From Pycnopodia helianthoides (Eukaryota; Echinodermata; Asteroidea; Forcipulatida; Asteriidae), in assembly GCA_032158295.1 (NCBI GenBank), contig CM063249.1, positions 9,749,195-9,813,194 on the forward strand: a stretch of 64,000 nucleotides of DNA, read 5' to 3'. Positions 33,777-45,623 of this stretch are shown piece after piece (positions within the stretch are counted from its first letter, which is position 1; each line of letters opens with the position of its first letter). Made by a program: the position numbers and the translations under genes. The notes under the pieces were generated by a model that made no database searches, was not told the origin of the DNA, and was given only the letters and a program-made list of their open reading frames with translations.

Positions 33777-35285
33777 AATTAAATGCCAAGTGATAACACA
33801 AAAAGAATGGTTTAATGTTCTTGGAAAAATATTTCTTGTCCTATATGAGTAAACAACAACACAGATATATCAAACATCTTAAAAATCACCGTTTAAATAC
33901 ACAAAAACAAAACAAAACAAAAACACTAAGGCATAAAATGTCTGGTACCCAAAAAAAAAAATACAAAAAAAATTAAATAAAAATCCTAAAAGTCACCTCT
34001 AAATTTGGACAGAAAAAAACCCCAAAACACAACAAAACATCAAATTAAAAAGAAAAGTGCATATGTATGTGTACCCTAGAGGGCAGTATGCACTTCGTCT
34101 TCCCTTCGAAAAATTAATTATAACAAATGATGTAATAGCAACATTTCAACAATTATAAATTGAATTTAACTGCACTTACAAAATAAAAATTACAAAAAAT
34201 AAAAAATAATAATAATAATGAACCATTCTTGTATAGCGCATATCACATTCACAGGGAAGTCTCTATGCGCTTTGAGATGAAAAAATACAGAGAATGAAAG
34301 TAGACAAAAAAGACAAGTAAGTACATGAATGAAAAGTACATACATATTAAAGTAAAATACATATTAAAGATTACAGACTGCATCATAAGTCACTTTTATT
34401 CAAATTACCAATTTAACTCACCTTCAAACAACTTAAATTCATTACACCTAAAGAGAGTTTTTTTTACATCAACTGTAATGTGCAGATTTTAATCTTAAAT
34501 AAAGTATGTGCATCAAAAATCATATTTAATACTGCCCTTTAAGGTAACAAATAAATGTCATTTAAGCTCACTTTTAAACAAGTTGTGAACAAAATGGGGA
34601 AAAATTCATCTCAAATGCGCAAATACTTTTTGATTAAATATTACTGACTATAGAGGGCAGTATTTAGTGCGAACAAATCTTTTTTTAAAATTGTAAATTG
34701 AAATTCTGTCCTTTAACTGTGAAAAAATACTAAAACTTTTCATCATTAGTTAAAAAAATTATCACGATAAATAAAAATGCGCAAATGCGTTGATCATTTT
34801 TTTCAGTAGACATGGCAGTATACACTCACAAAATTAAACAAAATAGTTTTCATCCATCCATATCAATATAGAACTAAAAAATAAAATTAATGGTAAACCG
34901 ATATATTGCACATGTAAGTAAATAAAGCATATTAAAAAAGCGTTAACCTAAAGAGTGCAACATTGATCAGCCGATTACATTTGACAAAAAGTCAATTACA
35001 GTTTCACAAAACAAGTAGAACCAACATCTTAACTTCAAAAAACAAGCGGATAGCAAACTTGCTTTTTTACGAGGCTTTTTCCTCTAAGAAATATACAGAC
35101 AAAAATAAGCAGTCTGGATCCACACACACTCGGAATATTCCTATCTGATATAAAATGCGTCACTTTATTTCACTCCTTCAAAACCACTTTACCACGGCAC
35201 AGCACAAAATTACCCGAGCCATCAGGCATCACAACCCCCAATACCACCCAAGCCATCAGCTCATCATCACCACCAATACTACCCA
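33777..35285. other. A-rich intergenic stretch with a reverse retroelement tail
   Basis: Strongly A-rich on the plus strand. At 34202-34290 an (AAT)n run joined to TGTATAGCGCATATCAC and CTATGCGCTTTGAGA looks like a SINE/LINE 3' tail in reverse. Nothing else recognised. Confidence 0.45.
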
Positions 35286-35425
35286 AACCATCAGCCCAAC
35301 ATCACCCCCAATACTACCTAAACCATCAGCCCAACATCACCCCAATACTACCCAAACCATCAGCCCAACATCACCCCCAATACTACCCAAACCATCAGCC
35401 AATCATCACCCCCAAATCCCACCCC
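35286..35425. repeat. 35-bp minisatellite, about 4 copies
   Basis: Unit about CCATCAGCCCAACATCACCC plus CCAATACTACCCAAA, with 34-base variants that shift frame. It accounts for a Pro/His/Thr-rich ORF at 35155-35685, which has no other coding support. Confidence 0.85.
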
Positions 35426-35689
35426 AAGCCATCAGCTCAGAATACCTTGCCAACTTCCAACCCACCAGCCAGACCTCAATCCAACATCAAGCCCTAGGAC
35501 TGGCCATCTCCAAGCCCCTCAGCCAGCAAAAATTTGAAGTCCCAAGTCCAGCCATCAGAGCTCCAAGGCCCTGGGTCTACCCTCAGATCAGCCAAAAATC
35601 CAAGGCTCGAGCCAGGGCAAACTTTTTGGTGAAAATTTTTCTAAGTCAGCCCATTCTAATATTCATCAGGTCAAAAATCGTATGATTTT

Positions 35690-35765
35690 CATGAAAGCTC
35701 AGTAGCAGAGCGGTAAGAGATAGAGGCTACAGAGCTAACGGTACCAGGTTCAAGCCCTACCCATT
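35690..35765 (+). repeat. tRNA-like sequence (SINE head)
   Basis: A-box-like AAGCTCAGTAGCAGAGCGG and B box GGTTCAAGCCC at normal spacing. The ends do not form a clear acceptor stem. Confidence 0.4.
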
Positions 35766-35807
35766 TTTACAAGAAATTTTAAAAAAGTCTTTTTTTACTG
35801 GTGTAAA

Positions 35808-35893
35808 AGGGTTTCACCAGGATTTGAACCCCCGAGCTCACAGCTCCAGAATTCTGGAAGCTGTGAGCTAGCCCACTGGGCTAAATGGCCGCT
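35808..35893 (-). repeat. tRNA-like sequence (SINE head), reverse
   Basis: On the minus strand: A box TAGCCCAGTGGGCTAGC, a long variable-type hairpin around CAGAATTCTGG, and a perfect B box GGTTCAAATCC. GCGGCCA and TGGTGAAAC do not pair as an acceptor stem, so a functional tRNA is unlikely, though the pol III promoter looks intact. Confidence 0.45.
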
Positions 35894-37797
35894 TAAAAAA
35901 AATCGCTCGGAAGTAATATATAAACCTTAGGATGATGTGGCTAAATAAAAAAAAAAATTAAAAATGAATTATGCATGACATATGACCTATGACCTCTGAC
36001 CTCATCAAGGTAGCAGAAAGAAAATACACAAAAAATGTTTATGCATTAGCTGAACAGGGAAATCTTTATTGCACATGGAAATTGCAAAATACATGTCAGT
36101 GTACTGAATACAAGAAACGGATAAGTAAAAAACAGTAAAACAGATGTACTTGTTACTAAATATATTACAAAAGATCGTCAATAAATATTCAAGCCTGGGC
36201 TCTAAAAAGAAAAACAATTTATACACTACTTTATCTACGCAGTTTTATGTTAAAGTAAGTCTGGAATTCAACTTGAGTTATTTGTAATAAAAAAATGCGA
36301 ATGAAAAATAATGTTCAATGTCGACCTTAAAGAAAACTGTGTTTTGCATAATGTACAAGCTATAAATGATGTAACATCTAGACGTGATTTAAAAACAGTG
36401 GTTGGAAAAAATGGTCCAATTCAAACTTCAAATGGACTTTTCAAATAGTAAATCAGCGCACGATCATGCCTTATTAAAACTCAAAGTGAGGCCTGGTGTT
36501 ACATTCAAGAAATTTAAAAGCAATGGCGTAACTAAGGGGGAGTGCCCCCCCATTTGAAATCGAGCTTTTGAGATTAAAAATTAACAGGTAAAATGTTACA
36601 TTTTATAAGCTTTTATGTAATAGTTTTATGTAAAAAAATATTTTATTTCCGTTTACAGGCAATGTATTTGTTTTTACACTCAGTCGATTATCTTTAAAAT
36701 AATATTAAATTACATAAGAGCACTGAAAAGGGTCGTTTTAAACAAATGCAAACAGAAACTACAGTTTTAATTGGCCAGAAGTGCTCCCCCCCCCCAATTT
36801 AAACCCCCCTTGTTGCCCCTCAAAAATTTTACCCCAGTTTCGGCGCTACTTAAAAGTAAGGCATTTTAAAGTAAATATAAGCAATATTACAGTGCCATAG
36901 ACAGCAATCATGCATAGATAACACCAGGTTCAATAGTTCAGAGAACTTTACTTTATTAATATTGGAGTGAAAAAAGACCAATCTACAGGATTTTACGGGT
37001 TTAGGTGCCAGTGCTCTACCATCTGAGCTATCTAGACCTCTACTTTATCATCATAAATAACCTATATATTAGAAAAAAACCTTAATGCAATAACTACACA
37101 CATCAATTCAAAATAGATTTTGCATTACCATGAACTGATATCATGCATCGCTATGCAACGCTATGCAAGAACTGAAGGCAAGGCTCGGTGATGCAACTTT
37201 TGTACAACACAGTTGAAAGTATAATTCAATTTTTAATTGTAGGGTCACACTTTGGTAAAAACTCCCTAAAGGAACTTGTTTGGAACTCCCCAAAGCCCAC
37301 TTGCTGTACATATTGCAGTAATCATTACGTGAAATTATTTTGTCTTAAGTGCCCTTGTTGATTAGAAATCAATAAATGTGTGTAGACAAATTTTAATCCC
37401 CAAAGTTTGCCTGTGTCCTTTTGAATGCTGCCCTCAATACCGCCAGATACAGTTGGTATCCGTAACGTGGATGGATTTGACGTTCTTGATTAAAATACCA
37501 GATCAGCTTTTGCCGTTTTCTCAACAAGAATAAACTATATTCAACTGAAACTTTCACACCCAACTTTTATTGTATTTTTTCTCAATAAAATTGTCAATAT
37601 ATTTGCATAACGATGACAAAAACCAATCGATGACCCTACCTTTAATTAATTATTGTATTCATTTAATTAACAAGGTCAGAAATTGTATTTATTTAACATT
37701 CTTTTTATAATCAACATGAGTCACCATTTTATGTAAAAGCAGCAAGATTATTAAACAGCCCCCTCCCCTTTATTTGTTTATCTACAATTAATGTTGT
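35894..37797. other. AT-rich stretch, nothing recognised
   Basis: About 1.9 kb with no coding signal. A TGACCTATGACCTCTGACCT run (35979-35998) is a short degenerate TGACCT direct repeat. Short poly(C) runs occur at 36545 and 36787. Confidence 0.4.
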
Positions 37798-38503
37798 TTA
37801 AAGGCAGTGGATACCTTTGGTAATTACCCAAGAAATACATAACCATAAAAACTTAGTTGGTAAGGAGCACCTGAGAGCTGTTGGTAGTATAAAACATTGT
37901 GAGCAACGACTCCCTTTGAAGCAATGTAGTTTCTGAGAAAGAGGTAAATTCTCACTAAAATATTTGAATCTGAAAAAGGCTTAAAGGCCCTATACACTAT
38001 TGGTAAGATCGAAAAACACAATGTTCACAGATTCACACATAACTTACATGATTTAAAGCAAGTAATGGTAGAAAGGGTTCCTAAAATATTTCTGCCTAAA
38101 ATGCTATCATTTCTGAGAAACGAGTAAAACAATAGTAATTATCGCGCGCGATAATTTGAAAAAACAGAAAACACATAAGATCTCTTTTCACTATTTTCTC
38201 GTGACCTCGATGACCAATTGAGCTCAAACTTCCACATGTTTGTTTGTTCATGCATATGTTTAAAATCACACAAAATGTGGACACTGATTTTGAGCTGTTA
38301 CCAAAAGTGTACAATACCTTTAAGGCATTTGAAAGCACACAATTCTAAGCAACAAGTTTGTCTTTTCCTGTCATTATTTCTTGCAACTTCCATGACCAAT
38401 TGAGCCCAAATTTTTACAGGTTTGTTATTTGATGCATATGCTAGGATACAAGAAGTGACGATACTGGTCTTTGGCAATTACCAAAAGTATACCCTGCCTT
38501 TTG
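37798..38503 (+). mobile_element. Older MITE hosting a family A insertion
   Basis: The outer element begins TTAAAGGCAGTGGATACCTT and ends CCAAAAGTATACCCTGCC. It is split at 37980/38324 by the nested element. Its internal parts (ATTGAGCCCAAATTTTTACA) resemble families A and B. Confidence 0.65.
37981..38323 (+). mobile_element. TTAA-flanked MITE, family A copy 2 (nested)
   Basis: Nearly identical to 7256-7597, inserted into the element at 37798-38503, with TTAA at both junctions. Confidence 0.8.
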
Positions 38504-39255
38504 ATTACTTTGAGAGAGCGATATTTGCTACAAGGTCACATGTTTTACTTGAATAGTTTGACCTCCTCAATTAAACGTAAAATAATAAAACACGAATCAT
38601 TGTGCAATACAAATTGACATTTTATTTCAGGTACTATCATGACTTAAAAGAAACACAACTGCCACAACCAATATCTAGGAAACAAATTTATTTATCCTGT
38701 GGGTACAAACATGTAAATGTGTTTTACAAAAATAATATAATAATTAAGTTGTTTAAATTTTTACTGAAATCAAATTAGTTGTGCTTTGAGCAAATTGAAT
38801 GGTTGTCCAAAAAGAATATAATGCTAATGGGGTTTCCAAGTTAAAAATAGGAAATAATGTGATAGTGAAGGCTCAAATAGTTAGAGTGTTAGTAAAAATG
38901 TATTGATAAATTAATTTGAGTTCACTGATTTATTTTTGTATTTATTCATAGTTATAAGTATAATAGTTAGGTATTTTATTCAGTATAGTTTTGTGTGTAT
39001 ACAGGATTCATTTGGACAAGTCATTTTTTATTATTTTTTAAATTTACCATTAGATTTTACCACTGAGTTATTATTTTCTTTTGCTTTGGGAAATGAAAGA
39101 AGTTCTTAAGTTAAGCAACTGTGAGGTAGGATATTCTACAAATGCAGTTTATGGATTTCATTAGTTGTCTATGGTTCCTTGAGAGTGCTTAGACTTCCAT
39201 CTTGGATACATTTAGGCTCCTCCTCATCAGTGCAGGTCGTCTCCTTCGATATTCT
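38504..39255. other. AT-rich stretch, nothing recognised
   Basis: No repeats or convincing exons. If the candidate gene at 39256-40186 is real, its 3' UTR lies here. Confidence 0.35.
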
Positions 39256-40186
39256 TTATGGGCAGTGATACTATTAGTATTAAGAAAAAGAAAATACAAA
39301 TGTTAATAATTCAACAGAGGTAAATGGTTTTTTCTCATTATGATGACTTAAAGTTGTGTGGTCCGATTTTCATCAAAAAATCTTTTTTTAAAGTGTTTTT
39401 CTCTGAACAAATTTGGGCAGATAATGAAGTTTCAAAAGGAAAAATTAGGCCTACAAAAACTTTTTGCATATGCGAAAGACAATGCACACCATGCCACATT
39501 GTACATGACTGATGAACATGAGATTAACCTGGTAATTACTCATTTTAATTAACAACCACTTAGCATTTAAGGGTTTTTCGTGCAATACCTTTAATAAAAG
39601 CTTATAACTTTCTCAAATCTATAACTGATAGCTATTTAGAATTTTGATCTAAATTTTGGGGTCAAATTGGACTGAAATCAGACCTAGGTTGTTTAAAAAG
39701 AGAAAACCCAATCTATGTTATTTACACATAAATCAAATGTTGATCAGTTAGCTTATAGGCCTATAATGTGCTACAGGCCTATACATTTATGTTCACTCAG
39801 TATTTCAGTGTACATTTGGTAATGTATCTTGTAAGCTTGGAAACCTGCAATATTTATCTCAGGTAAATAAAATCAGACCTAGGTTGTTTAAAAAGAGAAA
39901 ACCCAATCTATGTAGTTTACACATAAATCAAATGTTGATCAGTTAGCTAATAGGCCTATATCTGTGCTACAGGCCTGTACATTTAATGTATCTTATAAGC
40001 CTGTAAACCTGCAATATTTATCTCAGCTAAACTAACTAAAAGAAATAAAATATCAGAAACAAATTGCATCGCTACCTGGAAACACTTGTCACAGCAAACC
40101 ATCTCAATGTTCACCCTGTCCCTTGGAGTTGGTGCAGTAGATATCACATCGCTGTCAATCTGAACCCGGACATCGGCATGGTACAT
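39256..40186 (-). CDS. Candidate two-exon small ORF, unidentified
   Basis: Exon 1 (40076-40186) starts with ATG after an in-frame TAA and an acceptor-like ACCCTGCAG. It encodes 37 residues ending EMVCCDKCFQ, then GTAGCG. Exon 2 would start at 39270 after AATACTAATAG and add YHCP before TAA (39256-39258). The joined CCDKCFQYHC resembles half of a zinc-binding motif, but the product is only 41 residues and no family is recognised. It could be a fragment of a larger gene or chance. Confidence 0.2.
39676..39985 (+). repeat. Direct duplication, about 115 bp at ~193-bp spacing
   Basis: ATCAGACCTAGGTTGTTTAA through GATCAGTTAGCTTATAGGCC occurs at about 39676-39790 and again at about 39869-39985 with few changes. 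Confidence 0.75.
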
Positions 40187-40394
40187 ACATTTTTAGGAAT
40201 AAGCTGCAGGGTTATTTGTCGATGCATGATATCAATTTGGTAAAAAGGTACTTTGTCATTACACATAGACCCCCAAACCTTTCTTGTACACCTTAATACG
40301 TAACATAGAAAGTACAATTTTAAATAAGATGAAATATTAAAAGTTTAAATAAATTTGAAATGAAGAAAATTACATAATTATGTAAGAGAGGATG

Positions 40395-41145
40395 TGGCTT
40401 TGTGAAACAATAGTTTAAACTCACATCTTTAGTTTTGCTTAACAAATTTAACCTTTAACATTATCTGAGAGGGGAGAGGTTACCAGCACTTGCACCCTCA
40501 GCCAGTATCCTCAGCATCCGGCTTTGTGAAACAATGTTTTGAACTCAAATCTCTAGTTTTGCATTAACAAATTTAACCTTTGACATTATCTGAGAGGGGA
40601 GAGGTTACCAGCACTTGCACCCTCAGCCAGTATCCTCAGCATCCGGCTTTGTGAAACAATTTTTTGAACTCACATCTCTAGTTTTGCTTAACAAATTGAA
40701 CCTTTGACATTATCTGAGAGGGGAGAGGTTACCAGCACTTGCACCCTTAGCCAGTATCCTCAGCATACGGCTTTGTGAAACAATAGTTTGAACTCAAATC
40801 TCTAGTTTTGCATTAACAAATTTAACCTTTGACATTATCTGAGAGGGGAGAGGTTACCAGCACTTGCACCCTCAGCCAGTATCCTCAGCATCCGGCTTTG
40901 TGAAACAATTTTTTGAACTCACATCTCTAGTTTTGCTTAACAAATTTAACCTTTGACATTATCTGAGAGGGGAGAGGTTACCAGCACTTGCACCCTCAGC
41001 CAGTATCCTCAGCATCCGGCTTTGTGAAACAATAGTTTGAACTCAAATCTCTAGTTTTGCATTAACAAATTTAACCTTTGACATTATCTGAGAGGGGAGA
41101 GGTTTCCAGCACTTGCACCCTCAGCCAGTATCCTCAGCATACGGC
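40395..41145 (+). repeat. 125-bp satellite, six copies with alternating subtypes
   Basis: Units start GGCTTTGTGAAACAAT at about 40395, 40520, 40645, 40769, 40894 and 41019. Copies 1, 3 and 5 carry ACTCACATCT and GCTTAACAAA; copies 2, 4 and 6 carry ACTCAAATCT and GCATTAACAAA. The functional period is therefore a 250-bp dimer. Partial units continue to about 41300. Confidence 0.9.
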
Positions 41146-41764
41146 TGTTTAGTTTAACAAACAAAAATACTGTGTTTGTTACACTGTGGTTTGGCAGACC
41201 AGGCCAGCATGTTGGTCCAGAGGTACATTATAACATGTATATTTATACGTAAAGCGTGCAACTTGAACCCTCAGCCAGTATCCTCAGCATACAGCTTTTG
41301 GTTTCAACAAACAGCAATTTTATGTTACATTATGTTTTGCCACGGTTTGTCAGACTTGTCCAGAAAATAGGTCCAGAGGTACATTATAATATGCATTTAC
41401 ACTAAGAGTGTAACTTGGAAATTGGAGGCACAAATTGGAAATTGGAAATTTCAGCACAATTTCCAGCATACGGCTTTTGCAGTGAAACTCTAATTCTGTC
41501 CATTATTTAAACAGTGTGCTCATCAAACCATATTAAGGAGGTTGACAATCTCAAGTAAGTCCACAAAGCATCCAACTTACAGCCTGTTGTGGTATTCCAA
41601 TCAACCAAAATCCTACAAGCGAATGCACATTAGCTCCACTGATACAAAAATGGTATCCTTGATTTGAGATGTTTCAAGCACATTCAGCCATCATTGAATG
41701 ACACATATCACATTATTTAGTGTAGAACGGAGATGCGAAAGCTTGAAGATCATCACCAAAGTTA

Positions 41765-42060
41765 GTGATCATATACTGTGATTGCCTGGTCATCAAGAGT
41801 CAATATCCAACACATTTCATTTTATGTTGGGCGCCCTCATTGTTACAGGCTTCTCCAGGTGGGACGCTTCCCGACTGCTTTATGCGAATGAGGTTCCCAG
41901 GTCAGGCTCGGCTTGTCCGCTCCGTGGGGGGTCATCCTCGATTCAGGTGGTTGGTTATTCGAGCAGCATTTAGCCAATAAGAACTGCCCACTTGGGGAAG
42001 AACTGTTTGATGGGCGCCAATTTATAATCACCTTTTGTCCAAGTTTGTTACTTGGAAATA
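41765..42060. repeat. GC-rich repeat-like segment
   Basis: Bounded by TGTTGGGCGCCCTC and TGATGGGCGCCAAT, with high GC unlike its surroundings. Probably a mobile-element remnant; no family assigned. Confidence 0.3.
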
Positions 42061-42379
42061 AAAGCAGTTTATAGCTGTGACAAAAATGTCAATACGGTGT
42101 TATTACAGTTGTTTTATTATGTGTGTATTTTCCCGAGTATAATAAGAGTCATCCATAATGGCACATAAGAAAGGTAGCACTCCTAATGGTGTCATTACAA
42201 CTGGCATCTTGGTGAGCTCTGTTTATGGGAATGTAGTTTGCTGTCTGGTCTTTGCTGATAAAAAGCTGGAGTATAAATCCACTGAGAAGATCAACACACT
42301 GCCAGGCACAAGAGTAGAATATTGTTTGTATAATTAATACTGAATACATTAGTGTCTCTCTATTCTAAGGCATGCACTC

Positions 42380-43160
42380 TCCAACACCAGCATATTACAA
42401 AAGTTTTGACCAATAGGCGCTGTCACCAAGGTAAGCTCAGTAGAGTTAGCCAAGTCTCTTGCTTTGCGCAGGTCTTGTAATTGTCGATCTGGGCAGCACA
42501 ACAGTGCTTCATTGTTTGTGGTTCCCCAAGTCGCAGTGTGTAGTTTGGCCATCAGATGAGTATCCCCACTTCTCCATAAGTACCATACAACGACCGCATT
42601 CAGTGCGCAATCGGTTCAGAGCTCGCCAAGTCGTCCAATACTGGTCTTCACCTGGTGCTTAAGACTCGTGTGGCTCAAGACCCATTCCCACTTCTGATGG
42701 TTAAGCCTCCAGTCTTTCTTTCCATGCTGCCATTCTGGCTGTTTCAGGTGCACTGTCTAAGGGGTGGTGTTTTTGAAGAAGTATCTCCTTGAGCGAAGAC
42801 GAGGTGATGTGTTTACTTGTCCATGTAGCGTGTGTCTTTCGTCGCTTTCTTGACGGGATTTCTCATTTTGACTGGCTATATCATCCTTCTAATTCCTGGT
42901 GGGGCTATTCCTGCTAGTATGCATAGGCTCTCCACATTTGTCAGTTTTAGGCAGCCTGTGATTATCCCGCCTGTTGTATTTAGGGATGTATCCAACTTCT
43001 TGGTGTGGACAGAATGTTGCCACTCAGGGCACACATACTCTGCCATGGAGTAACATAAGGCCATTGCGCTTGACCCTGTTGGTGCATTGGCTGCCCATTT
43101 GAAGTTGACTGGTTTACACAAGATTGAGTTCCTGGAGAAAACAGCTGAATCAAAGATGGG
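42380..43160 (-). mobile_element. Decayed non-LTR retrotransposon, RT C-terminal region
   Basis: Minus-strand translation gives WAANAPTG, ALCYSMAEYVCPEWQ, IITGCLKLT and GIAPPGIRR (about 42876-43150). Then, in another frame, it gives LNRLRTECGRCM and KWGYSSDG (about 42530-42640). These match the order of conserved blocks in the C-terminal part of Jockey/RTE-like LINE polymerases common in marine animals. Frameshifts and stops separate the blocks, and no endonuclease or catalytic RT core was found, so it is a 5'-truncated dead copy. Confidence 0.7.
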
Positions 43161-44576
43161 TCGTGCTCAGGGATGATATCAATAATTGTAAATCCATTGA
43201 GATTAGCAATGCGTTGCAAAGAAGCAGATGTAAGTGTGGTATTCCAAGGCAAGTTGCACACTAAAAACTCTATTGTCTTCTTTAACTCATATCCAATTAA
43301 CCATATCTTCAACTTACAAGCCAATACAATTTTAAATACCGTCTTTGAACTTTAAGCCAAAGTGATGTACACATTTCTAAAAGTGATTATAAAAGACAAG
43401 CACAGAATTTTCTGGGGAATTTTCCCAGGTACAAAACCCAGATCAGGTAAGCAATCTGCTTTACTCTACAGTGTATCGTCATGTGCCCGGAAGAAGGGCG
43501 TAATGAAAGTTTTACCTTTAAAGGGGGATGAGCAATAAATGTGTAAAATCATGTGTCATGAAAACTGAGCACAAAAGTTTCATCGGTTTTCTGCCATTCA
43601 TGTCATAATACAACAGGTTAAATTCTGCATGGGAATGGGAACAATTCTTTGGGATAATTCTAGCAAAAAAAAAGTAACAGCAATGCCATTTTTTGGGGTC
43701 AGGAGCCATTACAATTGCTTATAACCTTTTGTTTCTGAGAAAAAATACTTTGTGTGCCTAGAAGGAGGGCGTATAGGTAGAGCCTTACGCCCCTTTTCCG
43801 GGTACATGACGATATAAAGTCTGTACTGTCCATGTTTGTGCTTGCTAGCTTGCACTGCTTCCCATGATGCAAGTATCCAGGTGTCTCACTGTATTCCATG
43901 CAGTCAATCTTTATCTTCATGATGCGTTAGTCTAGCCTTGCTTTGTGTCCATAGATCCAAGAATCGACGAGGAAAGTGTTCTCCAACTCAATCGGTGATT
44001 GTTCTCTATCATTAGCCTTTATAAAGTTTGACTTTATGTCCTAATTATGTCTCTATCATTAGCCTTTATAAAGTTTGACTTTACGTCCTAATTTCCACGC
44101 GTCCTTGTACAGTTATTCTTGTATTGAATTAAGGTTCAGCCGAAATCGTTGTTTTATGTTTTACTCTCGATATACTCCTGGAGGAGATCAGGATAAGTTC
44201 CTCATGTTGTGGCTTCTCTGTCTGAAGTCTTTACTTTGGATGTTGCCATAATGAGTTCTCTCTGCAGTGGCCATCTGCATTGAATTAAACATCAAATACA
44301 AAATTACAATTTGACAAGTATAGCATGAATGTGCTTAATCAATACACCTTGCAAGTACAGATTTTACTTTTGCAAAGCTCTAATCACATACATTATTTAG
44401 TAAAACTACACTTAGAAATCCGAGATGATAGCAGCTCCCGACACCTTTTTTAGATTCGTGTTAAAAAAAATGCCTTTTCGAAATGAGATCTAACACAACT
44501 ACTGCAGAATTCAACATTGTTTTTATTTTAAAAGCGATTGGAGATCCTTCAGAAAGCAGTTTTTTTCTTGGCTTAC
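43160..44576. other. Intergenic stretch with a 46-bp duplication
   Basis: No gene recognised. CTCTATCATTAGCCTTTATA plus the following 26 bases is repeated back to back at about 44005-44092. The segment GAAGAAGGGCGT/GAAGGAGGGCGT recurs near 43490 and 43760. Confidence 0.5.
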
Positions 44577-44919
44577 TTAAAGGTATTGTACACTTTTGGT
44601 AACAGCTCAAAATCATTGTCCAAATTTTGTGTGATTAAACATATGCATGAACAAACAAACCTGTGAAAGTTTGAGCTCAATTGGTCATCGAGGTCACGAG
44701 AAAATAGTGAAAAGAGATCTTATGTGTTTTCTGTTTTTTCAAATTATCGCACGCGATAATTACTATTGTTTTACTCGTTTCTCAGAAATGATAGCATTTT
44801 AGGCAGAAATATTTTAAGGAACTCTTTCTACCATTACTTACTTTAAATCATGTAAGTTATGTGTGAATCTGTGAACATTTGTGTTTTTCGATCTTACCAA
44901 TAGTGTACAGGGCCTTTAA
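44577..44919 (-). mobile_element. TTAA-flanked MITE, family A copy 3 (reverse)
   Basis: Reverse complement of 7256-7597 with TTAA at each end and few differences. Confidence 0.8.
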
Positions 44920-45570
44920 CTCCTGCGGGCACTAATGTTTTCAATTATACACTGTGGAAGAACCTCCAAACATTTAATCAAGGCAATTAACCCCCAATTA
45001 TGTTCCCATATTGTTCCCCATGTCTGGTATACCAAGGGCAGAGCCAATCAAAGGGTGAACCTACATGAATATGGTCACACTACAGTAATTTTGTCCCACG
45101 ACACCCAGCACATCAACTAAGACACAATCTCCATGCATGCAATACTAGCGCATAGCAAACCTTCCCTGATGAAATAAAGGGTGTACCAACTTTCTGAATC
45201 CAGTCCAAACATAGTATGTTAAACAACCAGTGGCAATGGACGCCTATCCAGCTGGAGGTGATGTGGGACCATGTATGTAGAGGGTAAACATATCATTTTT
45301 GTGTGGAGATTTATCCACACAGGAATGCCTCTGAGGGTCAACTCAGTTAGTTGTCTTACCAATGAGGGCCAAAATACATCAAGTATCCCTTCAGTCAGGT
45401 TTCTGTTGGACCATGGTACAGGATGGCATCAAAGCTACATAGTATGAGAGGTAGTAGTCTTGCTCAAGAGATGTCTATGCTCAGTCAATAGTACATGTAT
45501 CATCTCAACTGTGTGGACTGTTTCCTCTGGCCAATCGTGACTTCTGGGCGAGAGACATTTTTCCTTTAAT

Positions 45571-45602
45571 TAGCAGTAGTAGTAGTAGTAGTAGTAGTAG
45601 TA
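45571..45602. repeat. (AGT)n microsatellite
   Basis: About 10 uninterrupted AGT units, in the predicted 3' UTR of the minus-strand coiled-coil gene. Confidence 0.9.
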
Positions 45603-45623
45603 TGACGTCCTCTCAAGTTATGT

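Noticed and set aside
35155..35685. 176-residue Pro/His/Thr ORF as a gene
   Set aside because: Mostly a 35-bp minisatellite with length variants, no signal peptide or domain, AT-rich low-complexity context.
35808..35893. Functional tRNA gene (also 1572-1650, 24209-24283, 35690-35765, 59210-59278)
   Set aside because: A and B boxes are present but acceptor stems do not pair, and most are joined to SINE bodies.
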